The position numbers and the translations under genes are program-made. This document shows, piece by piece, positions 8,816-18,400 of a DNA stretch of 25,336 nucleotides (within the stretch, counting starts at the first letter, position 1; each line of letters starts with the position of its first letter). The stretch is from RQOF01 sp964394475 (GTDB taxonomy: Bacteria > Calditrichota > Calditrichia > RBG-13-44-9). The stretch is from assembly GCA_964394475.1 (NCBI GenBank), contig CAYMXZ010000022.1, forward strand, positions 1 through 25,336, in the 5' to 3' direction. The notes under the pieces were generated by a model. It was not told the DNA's origin. It was given only the letters and a program-made list of their open reading frames with translations, and did no database searches.

Positions 8816-9421
8816 ATGATTCGTCATATTATTTTTGATCTGGGCAATGTATTAATAGACGTATATCCCGAGAAAGCTGTTCAAGAGTTTGCTCGGCATT
8901 GTCGAGCAAATATAGAGGAGTTTAAGCAGTTCTATCTCTCAGAATTGCATCTGGGGTTTATGGGTGGTCGTTTTAACATTGAGGAATTTTATCAGATTAT
9001 GAATAAAAAATTTCCCTGTGATCTGTCACCTGAAAAATTCTATAGCATTTGGGAATTAGTCATTGGTGATTTGAAAGATGGAGTTGCGCAAATTATTGAA
9101 GGTTTAGAAAAGAATTATATTTTATCTATTTGTTCAAATACTGATCCCTGGCATTGGAATAAAGCAATGAAAGAAATTCCCTTGCTAAAAAAATTCCAAT
9201 ATTATTTCTTATCTTTTGAAATGAAGATGAATAAACCAGATCCGCAGGTTTTCCAGCACATTTTAAATAAACTTCAGGTGAAGGGGCATGAATGCGTTTT
9301 TGTTGATGACACCCTGGAAAATATTAAAGCGGCGCAGACTTTTGGTATTCAGACCATCTGGAGCTCTGAGCCTAACGATATCAAAAATAAACTAAAATCT
9401 TTTCACATTAATTTAGAATAA
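8816..9421 (+). CDS. HAD-family phosphatase, YihX-like
   Basis: A haloacid dehalogenase superfamily hydrolase of about 201 residues. The motifs are FDLGNVLIDV (nucleophile D8; the second position is G10, not the usual acid), S107 in SICSNTD, K140 in MNKPDPQVFQ and the acid pair D164-D165 in FVDDTLENI. The DxG form with GNVL matches the YihX group, whose E. coli member removes phosphate from alpha-glucose 1-phosphate; the substrate here is an inference. I chose the ATG at 8816 because it follows AGGG at 8807-8810 and places motif I at residue 6. A TTG at 8768 would add 16 residues with no ribosome site. The 3' end overlaps the convergent protease gene by 14 bp. Confidence 0.85.
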   Translation: MIRHIIFDLGNVLIDVYPEKAVQEFARHCRANIEEFKQFYLSELHLGFMGGRFNIEEFYQIMNKKFPCDLSPEKFYSIWELVIGDLKDGVAQIIEGLEKNYILSICSNTDPWHWNKAMKEIPLLKKFQYYFLSFEMKMNKPDPQVFQHILNKLQVKGHECVFVDDTLENIKAAQTFGIQTIWSSEPNDIKNKLKSFHINLE

Positions 9422-11615
9422 AAATTTTATGAAACCGGGATCTAACTGTCCGATTCGACTCTGGATTAATATACTGTAACTGGAAAAAATAAATGCCAGA
9501 GGCTAAAGGTCCATATCGGCCGTAACCGTTCCAATACATCGATCCGGTAGCCGGTTCTACTTTCTCTGCCACTTTTTGTCCTAATGAGTTATAAACCGTG
9601 AACTGAATTTCTTGACCCGAAATGGAACTGTACTGAATGGTAGTCCCTTTTATATGTGCTGAAAGGATATTCGGATAAGCTCCATAAACTACCAAATTAT
9701 TATTATCATTGGGTTGTGTACTGGTATCTGATAAAGCTAAACCGGAGAAGATTGCTCGAATCATCCATACCCCGTTGGCTGGTTGATTGCCACTGAAAAC
9801 AAAATCGGATAGTAAATGCCAGGTATTATTGATATTTAAATAACTGATTCCAGGTGTGATTTGATCGTCATATCCCAGGCGCTTATTGTCATTGTTAAAT
9901 TCTACCGCAGCATAAATCACCTGGTCTTTATGAAGATCAGTCAATAAGGAGGCCATGTCCACATCAATCCAGGAATTTTCAGCTTTCACATCGACCTGAA
10001 TTGGATTTATTAAGTCGTTGCCAGGAAAATTGTTAATACGGTTTTCCAGAATTCTGATGGTGGCGACATAATCTTTAGAACCACTCCAAAAACGGATTTT
10101 TTCTAAATCCAAATTCGATTCAGGTATGACAAATCGATTCGCCGCGATGGCAGGAATATTAGAGAAATTAACAGACAGATTAGTCTGATTATCATCATAA
10201 GAAATTTCAAAATACCGCAGGGAATACCTGGCAAAAGCATTATACCTATACGAAAGATCATTCGATAATCCATAAAGGATGAGCACATAAGTCGAGTCTT
10301 CAGTAAAATGAGAATCTGTATAAAAATTTCCAGTTAATTGGTTTATCTGGTAGGCAGGATTTTTAGCGACGATCCAGAAGTTATAGGGTAAAGCACTTAA
10401 AAATGAAATCTTTAGAGAATCTTGCCCACGGAATTGGTGGTATTCCACTGCATATTTTTCAAGATTTCCTTCAACATTTTGAGGGTAGCTCACAATGAGT
10501 TTGCTCATTTGAGCTTTAAGACCTACCGCTTCATACCAGGAATAACCAAACCGCGGATCAACGCTCTGGTCATTGATATAGTTGGCTAAAATCCACTGTG
10601 AAAAAACAGTATTTATATCCATACTACTTCCTGAGCGTATCATTGAATCATTAAAGCCACTCACTCCATGCAGTGGATTCTGTGTCAAATTTTTAATAAA
10701 AGGTAATCCAATTTGTTCGGCACAATATAAAGTCCAGAGATTGACCCGTGAATAATCTTTTACTTCACCATCCCATTGAATCAAACTCTGATTGGTATTC
10801 TGGAAATAGAGGTCCGGGAAATTAACTCCATAACCGCAATAAGTGCCGGCTAATTCTGATAACCCTTCGTTTATCCATAATTCTTCATTTTTATCATAAT
10901 GGTAATGAATTAAATGCTGAAACTCATGAGCAGTGGTGGATAATACATGGTCAGTCCGATATGTATTTTGATAGAAAATAGCAGGGTATGCATCGAGATA
11001 CATTAAGTCCATTTTATTACTGGTGGAATTGGTGGTTTGATCGGTTGGTGAAAAATATCCGGCAATAAATGAAAGATTGTTATTGGAAGGATTGAAAGAA
11101 TCTTTGATATCCAGGATAAGGAAGTCAGTTATAGAATCGCCATCATAATTGGGAGGTTGACCAAATAAAAACGTATCAATCTCGACAATGCCACGCGAAG
11201 GGTCGATAGAGTTGGCACCGCTATAATTCTCCAGATTAGTTAATAATTCATCCAATATGGTATCATTCACATAAGTATTCCAGCTGGCATCTTCCACCCA
11301 GATTCTGGTAAAAGCACCGCTTTTACGTAAAGTTGCCTGTATGGTATAATACTGGTTGTTGGTGAAATTAAATGCCCAGAATAATTTTTGTTGAGTCGTC
11401 TTTGAATTGAAAAGATTTACCCGTTCAATTTCTTCTTGCCATTTGTGGTAGGCAATCGGGTTTTCTGCCTTTAGCTTTTGCATCTCCTTCTCGATATCAA
11501 ACGCTGAAATCTGGGGAGTACCGCAGAGCCTATAAGGTAGACGATAATCCGAAAGCACGCTAGCCTGTACAAAGTTCGCTATCAAAAGTATCATAAAGAG
11601 CCACCATCTGAACAT
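9408..11615 (-). CDS. Secreted M30-like metalloprotease with T9SS sorting-type C-terminus
   Basis: A predicted exported zinc protease of 735 residues. The signal peptide is at 1-19 (hydrophobic core FMILLIANFV, likely cut near QAS). The zinc site is HEFQH at 230-234 with the third ligand E250 in INEGLSELA, so it is gluzincin-like; the HEFQH/NEGLSE pairing resembles the hyicolysin (M30) family. The middle 380-640 looks like beta-sandwich domains. The last 90 residues, from YGAYPNI at 644, match the T9SS type A or FlgD-like pattern: VYNSLGQKV, a W-G turn and LASGIYFFQL. The GAGGTGGAG ribosome site precedes the ATG. The gene lies 141 bp downstream of a PorV-like gene. Protease family and secretion route are strong inferences; the substrate is unknown. 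Confidence 0.82.
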   Translation of the reverse strand: MFRWWLFMILLIANFVQASVLSDYRLPYRLCGTPQISAFDIEKEMQKLKAENPIAYHKWQEEIERVNLFNSKTTQQKLFWAFNFTNNQYYTIQATLRKSGAFTRIWVEDASWNTYVNDTILDELLTNLENYSGANSIDPSRGIVEIDTFLFGQPPNYDGDSITDFLILDIKDSFNPSNNNLSFIAGYFSPTDQTTNSTSNKMDLMYLDAYPAIFYQNTYRTDHVLSTTAHEFQHLIHYHYDKNEELWINEGLSELAGTYCGYGVNFPDLYFQNTNQSLIQWDGEVKDYSRVNLWTLYCAEQIGLPFIKNLTQNPLHGVSGFNDSMIRSGSSMDINTVFSQWILANYINDQSVDPRFGYSWYEAVGLKAQMSKLIVSYPQNVEGNLEKYAVEYHQFRGQDSLKISFLSALPYNFWIVAKNPAYQINQLTGNFYTDSHFTEDSTYVLILYGLSNDLSYRYNAFARYSLRYFEISYDDNQTNLSVNFSNIPAIAANRFVIPESNLDLEKIRFWSGSKDYVATIRILENRINNFPGNDLINPIQVDVKAENSWIDVDMASLLTDLHKDQVIYAAVEFNNDNKRLGYDDQITPGISYLNINNTWHLLSDFVFSGNQPANGVWMIRAIFSGLALSDTSTQPNDNNNLVVYGAYPNILSAHIKGTTIQYSSISGQEIQFTVYNSLGQKVAEKVEPATGSMYWNGYGRYGPLASGIYFFQLQYINPESNRTVRSRFHKIFILN

Positions 11616-11756
11616 GACTATTTCTCCACCTCTATGATTTTTTATATTTTCGGATCTTTTTTCTTTTAAAAAAGCCTTAACAATTTGAAAAGAAAAAAAA
11701 CAGGTATGAATGAAAGTGAACTGTTAAATTTATATAAAAGTTGAAAAAAACGAGTT

Positions 11757-12752
11757 TTACAATGAAATCAGCATTCCGATGCGATGACTGTTTCCCAGTT
11801 CAGAATCATAACTGGTAAAAGCGTAGTCAATTCGAATATGAGGAATTTGTAAACCGATTCCCAGATTCAAGCGCTGAATTTCATCCAGGCCGGTGCGAAT
11901 AAAAATAATTTGATGATAGGAATACTCCACACCAAAAGCATAATCGATACTGATACTTCCGAGATGGGTGGCGGCACTCTGGCGTCGATTTTCGGTTCTG
12001 ATGATCAGATCAAGAACAGGTAGAAAATGACTGGTAAATTTCGGTATGGAGAGATGATACCCTACTCCCACATATAGTTCTGGACTAATCAATTCTTTGG
12101 TTCCAGTATCCCAAGAAATGAGGGTGGTTGTAATATTTTTTGCGGTAAAACCCACATACAGGTTTTGTTTGACCGTCCGTTGCAGTCCAAAATCTAAACC
12201 GATACCATTCGCATGGTGATCGGCCAGATGGCGTCTGATCATTTTCAGATTGACTCCCCAATTCCAGATTTGTTTCCAGTTCTGCGCCACAGAAAGCGTA
12301 AAGATGTAGTCCGATGCATTAAAATCCTTTACCTGACTGAAATCAATATTCCAATCCCCCGCCTCATTGATGATGCGCTGAGCCTGACGGCTATCTTTAA
12401 TATTATCAATTCCCAACCGAACCAGGCTAATGGCGACTACTCGATTTTCTCCCTGCTTAAAACCAGCCGCCAGGAAGTCATAATTAACTGAGGCGATCAT
12501 TTGCTGAGTATGCATGAAAGATATTTGAGGCTGTTGAATACTATGAATTCCAGCTGGGTTGTAAAATGGAGAAGTAACGCCTGCGGAAAGTGAAGTAAAA
12601 GCTCCCCCCATTGCCTGTGCCCTGGCATCCACTCCAATGGACATGAATTCTCCGGCGTATTTTCGGAAGTGAAGATCGGCAGAGAATACTCCATGAATGA
12701 AAAAATTTATAACCAGTAGAGTATAAATAACTCGCATTGAATTTAGCTTCAT
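11757..12752 (-). CDS. PorV/PorQ-family outer membrane beta-barrel protein
   Basis: A signal peptide (residues 1-24, ending GVFSA) is followed by the family signature at 38-68: SIGVDARAQAMGGAF and then SPFYNPAGIH. The rest alternates polar and aromatic residues in barrel-like strands to a C-terminal strand ending in MLISL. At 331 residues it fits the UPF0164/PorV family. PorV proteins shuttle T9SS cargo to the attachment machinery in Bacteroidetes, but the family is large in FCB bacteria and many paralogues have no assigned role. It lies directly upstream of the sorting-domain protease on the same strand. No Shine-Dalgarno is visible before the ATG, only A-rich sequence; a second ATG at codon 6 is an alternative start. 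Confidence 0.82.
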   Translation of the reverse strand: MKLNSMRVIYTLLVINFFIHGVFSADLHFRKYAGEFMSIGVDARAQAMGGAFTSLSAGVTSPFYNPAGIHSIQQPQISFMHTQQMIASVNYDFLAAGFKQGENRVVAISLVRLGIDNIKDSRQAQRIINEAGDWNIDFSQVKDFNASDYIFTLSVAQNWKQIWNWGVNLKMIRRHLADHHANGIGLDFGLQRTVKQNLYVGFTAKNITTTLISWDTGTKELISPELYVGVGYHLSIPKFTSHFLPVLDLIIRTENRRQSAATHLGSISIDYAFGVEYSYHQIIFIRTGLDEIQRLNLGIGLQIPHIRIDYAFTSYDSELGNSHRIGMLISL

Positions 12753-12826
12753 TTTTTTCTTAAATTTTTTTGTTCAACCTGAATATGATAAATTTGGTTC
12801 CTGAAAAACATTTATTTTTTATTTTT

Positions 12827-13411
12827 CTATAGCAAAAAATAAAGATAGACAATTAATGTACCACCAAAAGTCAGGAAAATATTCTCAACGTTCTCCCACG
12901 AATATAATTCAATAAGCCCCAAAAGTATAGATATAAAGATGGCAGGAATCAATGGAATATTCCAGTACTGCGTGAATAATAAAACAGCGATACCGAGGAA
13001 GATGAGAGATCCCATTATTGTTTTGGTTCTTCGAATAAATGGTGAAGGTATTATTCTACCTCCCAGGGCGGCTAAAGGATCAGCCACCACAACCACTGAA
13101 GTCGCTATGTGAAAAATATTTAAAGGGAAAACCAGGAAAGAGAGATATAAACCTGTCCATAAATTGGTGGCACCAGCGAGCTTACCTTGCTTTTCAGGCT
13201 CTTTCAGAAATTTTCCAAAAATTGAGAGAAATTTTATGTTCCACCATGGGATTAAATTACGACTAACATCGAGTAGAATGGCGCTTATAACTAGTATTCC
13301 CAGCCATATCGACATTTTAATTGAGTGCCGGGCAACGACGACAAAACCCAGGCCGGTAATTAAATGAATCAGTTTCCGGACGACAAATGCGCGGGTAATG
13401 CCAGAATTCAT
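12827..13411 (-). CDS. Diacylglycerol/polyprenol kinase family membrane protein
   Basis: An integral membrane protein of 194 residues with about six hydrophobic segments, resembling the CTP-dependent dolichol/phytol/diacylglycerol kinase family (SEC59, DGK1 and VTE5 relatives). Conserved elements are RKLIHL near 12-17, GKLAGATNLW near 76-85, DPLAALGGR near 111-119 and RRTKTIMGS near 127-135. It would phosphorylate a lipid alcohol at the cytoplasmic membrane; the exact substrate (polyprenol, phytol or diacylglycerol) cannot be told. The gene overlaps rpe in a TGATG junction, so the chosen start is the ATG at 13409-13411. A GTG one codon earlier (13412-13414) is possible. It closes the dnaE-dtd-PASTA-rpe run. 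Confidence 0.8.
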   Translation of the reverse strand: MNSGITRAFVVRKLIHLITGLGFVVVARHSIKMSIWLGILVISAILLDVSRNLIPWWNIKFLSIFGKFLKEPEKQGKLAGATNLWTGLYLSFLVFPLNIFHIATSVVVVADPLAALGGRIIPSPFIRRTKTIMGSLIFLGIAVLLFTQYWNIPLIPAIFISILLGLIELYSWENVENIFLTFGGTLIVYLYFLL

Positions 13412-14121
13412 CACACTTTAAGGGAGATTTGATCGCTTCTGAATCGCTCGATTTCGGCCACTATCTGACGAATGGCTCCCTTTCGATCCGATTGCTTGAA
13501 AATACCCGTTCCAATCACTAGATAATCCGCACCAGCTGCGTATATCCTGCCAGCGTTGGAGCTATCGATCCCGCCATCGACTTCAATAGCAAAGTGAGCA
13601 CCAGATTCTTTTCTCAGTTTATCGAGCATTTTTATTTTGTCCAGGCTATTGGCGATGAATTTCTGCCCCCCAAACCCTGGATTCACACTCATCAACAATA
13701 CTAAATCGAGATCAGAAATGATCCAGCGGATGGTCTCAAGCGTAGTAGCAGGATTGAGACTTATCCCACTTCTAACGCCCAATTTTTTTATATTATCAAC
13801 TTGTTGATGAAGGTGAACAACAGCTTCCTGGTGTATAGTAAGGATATCAGCTCCTGCAGCAGCGAAAGCTGGAATCATTTTTTCCGGATTGGTGACCATT
13901 AAATGAACATCCAGTTTAAAACGAGTATGTTTTTTTAGCGATTCAAGGACGGCTGGACCTATAGTCAGGTTAGGGACAAAATGACCATCCATTACATCAA
14001 TATGAAGATATTCTATTTCCGGGATATCCACACTCAGCGCTTCTTCAATTAATTTTCCAAAATCGGCCGCCAGAATGGAAGGAATGATGTGGTAATATTT
14101 TTTCGAATCTTTCTTCATCAT
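13411..14121 (-). CDS. rpe: Ribulose-phosphate 3-epimerase
   Basis: It interconverts ribulose 5-phosphate and xylulose 5-phosphate in the pentose phosphate pathway. This is a (beta/alpha)8 barrel of 236 residues, slightly longer than usual because of an extra N-terminal ten residues or so. The metal ligands are H40 and D42 in YLHIDVMDGHFVPN, H73 in LDVHLMV and D182 in IEVDGGID. Further motifs are PSILAADF at 14-21, the flexible loop SVNPGFGGQKF at 145-155, and VIGTGIF for phosphate binding. Its ATG follows the PASTA stop with no gap, and its GGAG site lies inside the PASTA gene; its own stop overlaps the next start. Translational coupling across the cluster is likely. Confidence 0.95.
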   Translation of the reverse strand: MMKKDSKKYYHIIPSILAADFGKLIEEALSVDIPEIEYLHIDVMDGHFVPNLTIGPAVLESLKKHTRFKLDVHLMVTNPEKMIPAFAAAGADILTIHQEAVVHLHQQVDNIKKLGVRSGISLNPATTLETIRWIISDLDLVLLMSVNPGFGGQKFIANSLDKIKMLDKLRKESGAHFAIEVDGGIDSSNAGRIYAAGADYLVIGTGIFKQSDRKGAIRQIVAEIERFRSDQISLKV

Positions 14122-14937
14122 CTATTTCTCCAGTTTGCTAATAACGGTATCTTCTTCTGTTTCGGCGCGGACCGGTTGGTCGGTACTAATTAATAGATCA
14201 ATCGATTCTACTTTCGCAGCGCTGGTTCCCGGTGAAACGGACTGATTCAGGACTGTTCCCGGCACCAGTGTAGGACGATAGGTATACTTTATTTTATTGA
14301 CTTTAACACCTATTATTTCTAATTCTTTCCGAGCTGTCTCCAGGCTTTTCCCGACTAAATTCGGAATTTCCAGTGAGGTGGGAGCCACACCCAAACTGAC
14401 GGTAATATTCACTCGCTGGTGTTTCTTGGCCATTTCCCCGGCAGGAATCGACTGGCTGATCACCACTCCTCTGGGATAAGAATTAGAAAATTCATAATAA
14501 ATTTGATTCAGAACCAAATCTTGCTCCCGCAGACGAAATTCAGCATCCTGAGGGGTCAATCCAATGAGAGAGGGTACATAATGAGGCTTTTCACCAATAC
14601 TGACCACCAGATACACTCTGCGGCCTTTCTTGACTTTTGAAAAAGGTACCGGATTTTGCTGAATGATGGACCCGGGTGGGAATTTCTCGTCGTAGACCGA
14701 ATCTTTTATGATCGGTTGGAACCCTCCTGTCTCCAATATTTCGATGGCTTCCGCTACTGGTTTAGTTGTGACATCGGGTAAGTCATATTCCCAATAGTGT
14801 TTAGTATAGAGGGGCATAATCAAAATATCAAACAAAAATATCACGCCAATGATTAATAGCAGATACATAAAGACTTTTTTAAAAAAATCAACAGTCAATT
14901 TTTTATTTTTGTGTGTTTGACTCTTTTTAAACTCCAT
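14122..14937 (-). CDS. Membrane-anchored protein with three PASTA domains
   Basis: A short lysine-rich cytoplasmic N-terminus and one membrane helix (about 22-43) precede three PASTA domains at roughly 52-115, 119-183 and 190-252. Each has the LxxAxxxL...G...PxG(T)V...P.xG pattern. PASTA repeats bind peptidoglycan fragments. Unlike PknB/StkP kinases or class B PBPs, no kinase or transpeptidase domain is attached, so this is a free-standing extracytoplasmic sensor or scaffold. Function is unknown. The ATG at 14935-14937 is chosen because GAGGAT lies just upstream; a TTG at 14947-14949 would overlap the dtd stop by four bases and add four residues. It abuts rpe with no gap. Confidence 0.85.
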   Translation of the reverse strand: MEFKKSQTHKNKKLTVDFFKKVFMYLLLIIGVIFLFDILIMPLYTKHYWEYDLPDVTTKPVAEAIEILETGGFQPIIKDSVYDEKFPPGSIIQQNPVPFSKVKKGRRVYLVVSIGEKPHYVPSLIGLTPQDAEFRLREQDLVLNQIYYEFSNSYPRGVVISQSIPAGEMAKKHQRVNITVSLGVAPTSLEIPNLVGKSLETARKELEIIGVKVNKIKYTYRPTLVPGTVLNQSVSPGTSAAKVESIDLLISTDQPVRAETEEDTVISKLEK

Positions 14938-14945
14938 TTCTATCC

Positions 14946-15416
14946 TCAAATTTGTGAATCTCTGGGTTTATGACGGTCTTCGCTATCAATAATAATAGTT
15001 ACCGGTCCTTCATTATAAATTTTTACTCTCATTACCGCACCGAAAATTCCTTTCTGCACAAGAACATTTTCATCTTTCAAGGTCCGAATAAAAAATTCAT
15101 AAAGTGATTCCGCCTTTTCAGGCAGAGCCGCTGCGATGAAACTGGGTCGTCGTCCCTTCCTGGTATTCGCATATAATGTAAATTGAGAAATTACCAAAAC
15201 TGCACCATTTACCTCGGACAGACTTCGATTCATTTTGCCTTCTGAATCATCAAAGATTCTAATTGTACTAATTTTTTTAGCCAAATAAATGGCATCTTCT
15301 GCTGAATCTTCCTGACGAATGCCCAGGAGTATCACCATACCCATATTTATTTGGCTGATTATTTTTCCATCTACTTCAACTGCTGCTTGCGATACTCTTT
15401 GAAGAACTGCCCGCAT
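14946..15416 (-). CDS. dtd: D-aminoacyl-tRNA deacylase (D-Tyr-tRNA deacylase)
   Basis: Dtd hydrolyses D-amino acids (and glycine mischarged on tRNA-Ala) from tRNA, keeping D-residues out of protein. The 156 residues begin with MRAVLQRVSQA, the canonical family start. The two active-site signatures are SQFTLYA at 77-83 and NEGPVT at 135-140, which holds the chirality-selecting Gly-cisPro. GRRPSF at 88-93 stands where many members read GNRPSF. The frame stays open for 24 more codons upstream into the end of dnaE, but family length and an AGGA site support the ATG at 15414-15416. It lies 22 bp after the dnaE stop and is co-transcribed with it. Confidence 0.95.
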   Translation of the reverse strand: MRAVLQRVSQAAVEVDGKIISQINMGMVILLGIRQEDSAEDAIYLAKKISTIRIFDDSEGKMNRSLSEVNGAVLVISQFTLYANTRKGRRPSFIAAALPEKAESLYEFFIRTLKDENVLVQKGIFGAVMRVKIYNEGPVTIIIDSEDRHKPRDSQI

Positions 15417-15438
15417 GTTATGATAATCCTGATTTTTC

Positions 15439-18400
15439 TTAAATTTTAAATAGAATATTTTCTTTCCCAACCAATTTTTGCAATTCATTTAAAAAGTCAT
15501 CGGAGAGAATCACCTGAAATTTCTTGGAACGCAAGATAAGATTTTCCTGACCATCGTTGGTGCGAATTTCAAAATAAAGAGGAATTTTGCCCGGATATTT
15601 CTTTATAATCTGTTGCAGTTTGATAATTTCTTCATCGTTCATGGTGGTAGGGTTAATCAATAATTGTATTCCATTGGCCAACCGATTTCGAATTTCAGCA
15701 ATAGGAATTATCTCCTCACACAACATCCGAAACGATTTTTCTTCGGCTTGGCTTACTTTGCCTCTCAAGAAAACCATCTCGCCTTTATTCAGGAAAGCAC
15801 CATATTTTTCATAGACCGAAGAGAATACTATTGCTTCAAAGGAATTGAGTTTATCCTCCACAGTAACAAACGCCATAATATCCCCCTTACGATCCAGATG
15901 AGTCTTCACCTGGTTAATGATGACGGCGGTTTGAATTTCGGTATTGGGAAGATACGTTTCGGGTTGATCCCACTTCAGCGTGCTAAATAATTCAATTTCT
16001 CGAGCATATTTATCGAGGGGATGTCCGCTGATATAAAATCCCAATAGATCTTTTTCGCGTTGCAATGTTTCCTGAATAGGCCAATCGGGTACATCGGGAA
16101 GTGGCGGATAGGTCATAAACTGTTCACTCCGCTGGCCTGCCTGACCGGGATTCAACATCTCAAAGATATTAATTTGCGCTTTATTTTGCACTTGACTTTG
16201 ATATTTTTGGGCAAAATTGATGGCAGTTTCGATGGCAGCAAAATTTTGAGAGCGAGTTCCTTCCAGTGTATCCAGTGCTCCGGCTTGAACCAGGGCTTCC
16301 AAAATTTTCTTATTGACCGCTCGCAAATCAACATGCTGTAAAAGATGATAGATATTTTTAAAGGGTCCATTTTCCTGACGAGCTTTAATGATAGAGCGAA
16401 TGGCGGCCATCCCCACATTTTTTATGGCAGAAAGCGCAAAACTTATTTTATTATCAGGGGTTACCACAAAAACGTCATTGGAAATATTTATATTCGGCGG
16501 GAGAATTTCCAATCCCATTTGCCGGCATTCATCAATCAGCACGGCAATACGAGCAGAATCATTTATCTCAGAACTCAAAGTCGCTGCCATAAATTCAGCC
16601 GGAAAATGCCGTTTTAGATAAGCCGTCTGGTAAGCTAAGAGTGCATAGGCAGCAGAATGGGATTTATTAAAACCATAACCTGCAAATTTGAAAATGAGTT
16701 CATATATCTGTTCAGCGGTTTGTAAGTCAATATTATTTTTCTGACAACCGTCGATGAATTCCTTCTTCAGGCGTTCCATTTCACTTTTTTTCTTCTTGCC
16801 CATCGCTCGCCGTAAATTATCGGCCTTGCTCAATGGGAATCCGGCCAATTCGGAGGCAATACGCATGACCTGTTCCTGATAAACAATAATTCCATAGGTC
16901 TCTCGCAAAATGGGTTCTAATCGCGGATGCAAATATTCGATGGCCTCAGCCTGATGTTTCCGGGCAATATAGCTGTTGATATTCTCCATCGGACCCGGCC
17001 GATAAAGCGCATTCATGGCAATTAAATCTTCGATGCGATTCGGCTGGAGCTTTTTTAAGTATTCTTTCATACCTCCACTCTCAAACTGAAAGATTCCCAC
17101 CGTATTGCCTTCACAAAAGATTTGAAAGGTTTCCTGATCATCCAGAGGAATTTTATCCAGATCAATGTCTATCCCGCGTTTTTTTATCATTTCAACGGCG
17201 TGATGCAAAACGGTTAGGGTCCGCAATCCAAGAAAATCCATTTTCAGCAAACCAATGATTTCACAGCCAGTCATACTGAATTGGGTGGCAATTATCTTTT
17301 CGCCTTTTTCTTCAGTTTGATAGATCGGAACATATTGGGTAATATCGTCAGGGGCGATGATGATCCCGGCAGCATGAATAGAGGCATGACGTGCCAAACC
17401 TTCCAGAACCTGAGCATGTTTCATCAAAATTTTAAACTGTTCATCGCCATTCTGAACGATTTCCTTTAATTCCGGAATAGTTTCCAGAGCCTCATCCAGA
17501 GGCAGGGGTTTACCCTGGATGGTTGGGATTAATTTGGCAAGAGCATCGGCCTTGCTGTATTCGATTCCTAAAGCACGGGCCACGTCTCTAATAACACCTT
17601 TGGAGGCCATGGTTCCAAAGGTAATTATCTGAGCAACGTTATTCTCACCATATTTTTTTCGGACATAGGCGATGACTTCTTCCCGTCGTTCAAAGCAGAA
17701 ATCAATGTCGATATCAGGCATACTAATCCGGTCAGGATTCAAAAATCGTTCGAAAATCAGGTCATATCGTTGTGGATCAATCCGGGTAATTCCCGTTACG
17801 TAGGCAACCAGACTACCAGCCACCGATCCCCTGCCCAAGCCCACCGGGATTTGTTGTTGCCGGGCAAAATCGATAAAATCTTTGACAATTAAGAAATAGC
17901 CTGCATATCCCGTCTTCTGAATTATATTTAGTTCATAGTTTAATCGCTGTTCAATGGCAGGCGTGAGTTCCCCATATATTTTTTTAGCCCCTTCCAGGGC
18001 CACTTTTTGGAGGTATTCATCCAGATCCATATGTGAAAATTCGGGTGGTAGAGGAAATTTAGGGAGTAACATCCGACCCGTCTTTATTTCCACATTGCAT
18101 TTCTCAGCGATTTCAAGCGTTCTTTCCAGCGCATCGCTTTTATCAGAAAAAACCTGATACATTTCAGAAACATCTTTTAGATATAATTCCTGGGTATTAT
18201 ACCGCATCCGGTTTTGGTCGGATACATTTTTGCCGGATTGGATACATAACAGGATATCATGAGAAGCATAATGTTCTTTTAACAGGTAATGAACGTCGTT
18301 GGTCGCGATAACCGGAAGATGCATGTCGTGGGCGATTTTATAAAGCTTTTCATACCCCTGTTCTTCCGGGAGATTATGGTTTTGGATTTCCAGGTAAAAA

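Noticed and set aside
14946..15488. A longer dtd with 24 extra N-terminal residues overlapping dnaE
   Set aside because: The Dtd family starts at MRAVLQRV, and the extra segment is lysine- and asparagine-rich with no family counterpart. The ATG at 15414-15416 has its own ribosome site.
15587..16621. Several plus-strand open frames opposite dnaE
   Set aside because: All lie within the coding sequence of dnaE, lack ribosome sites and have no recognisable protein features.
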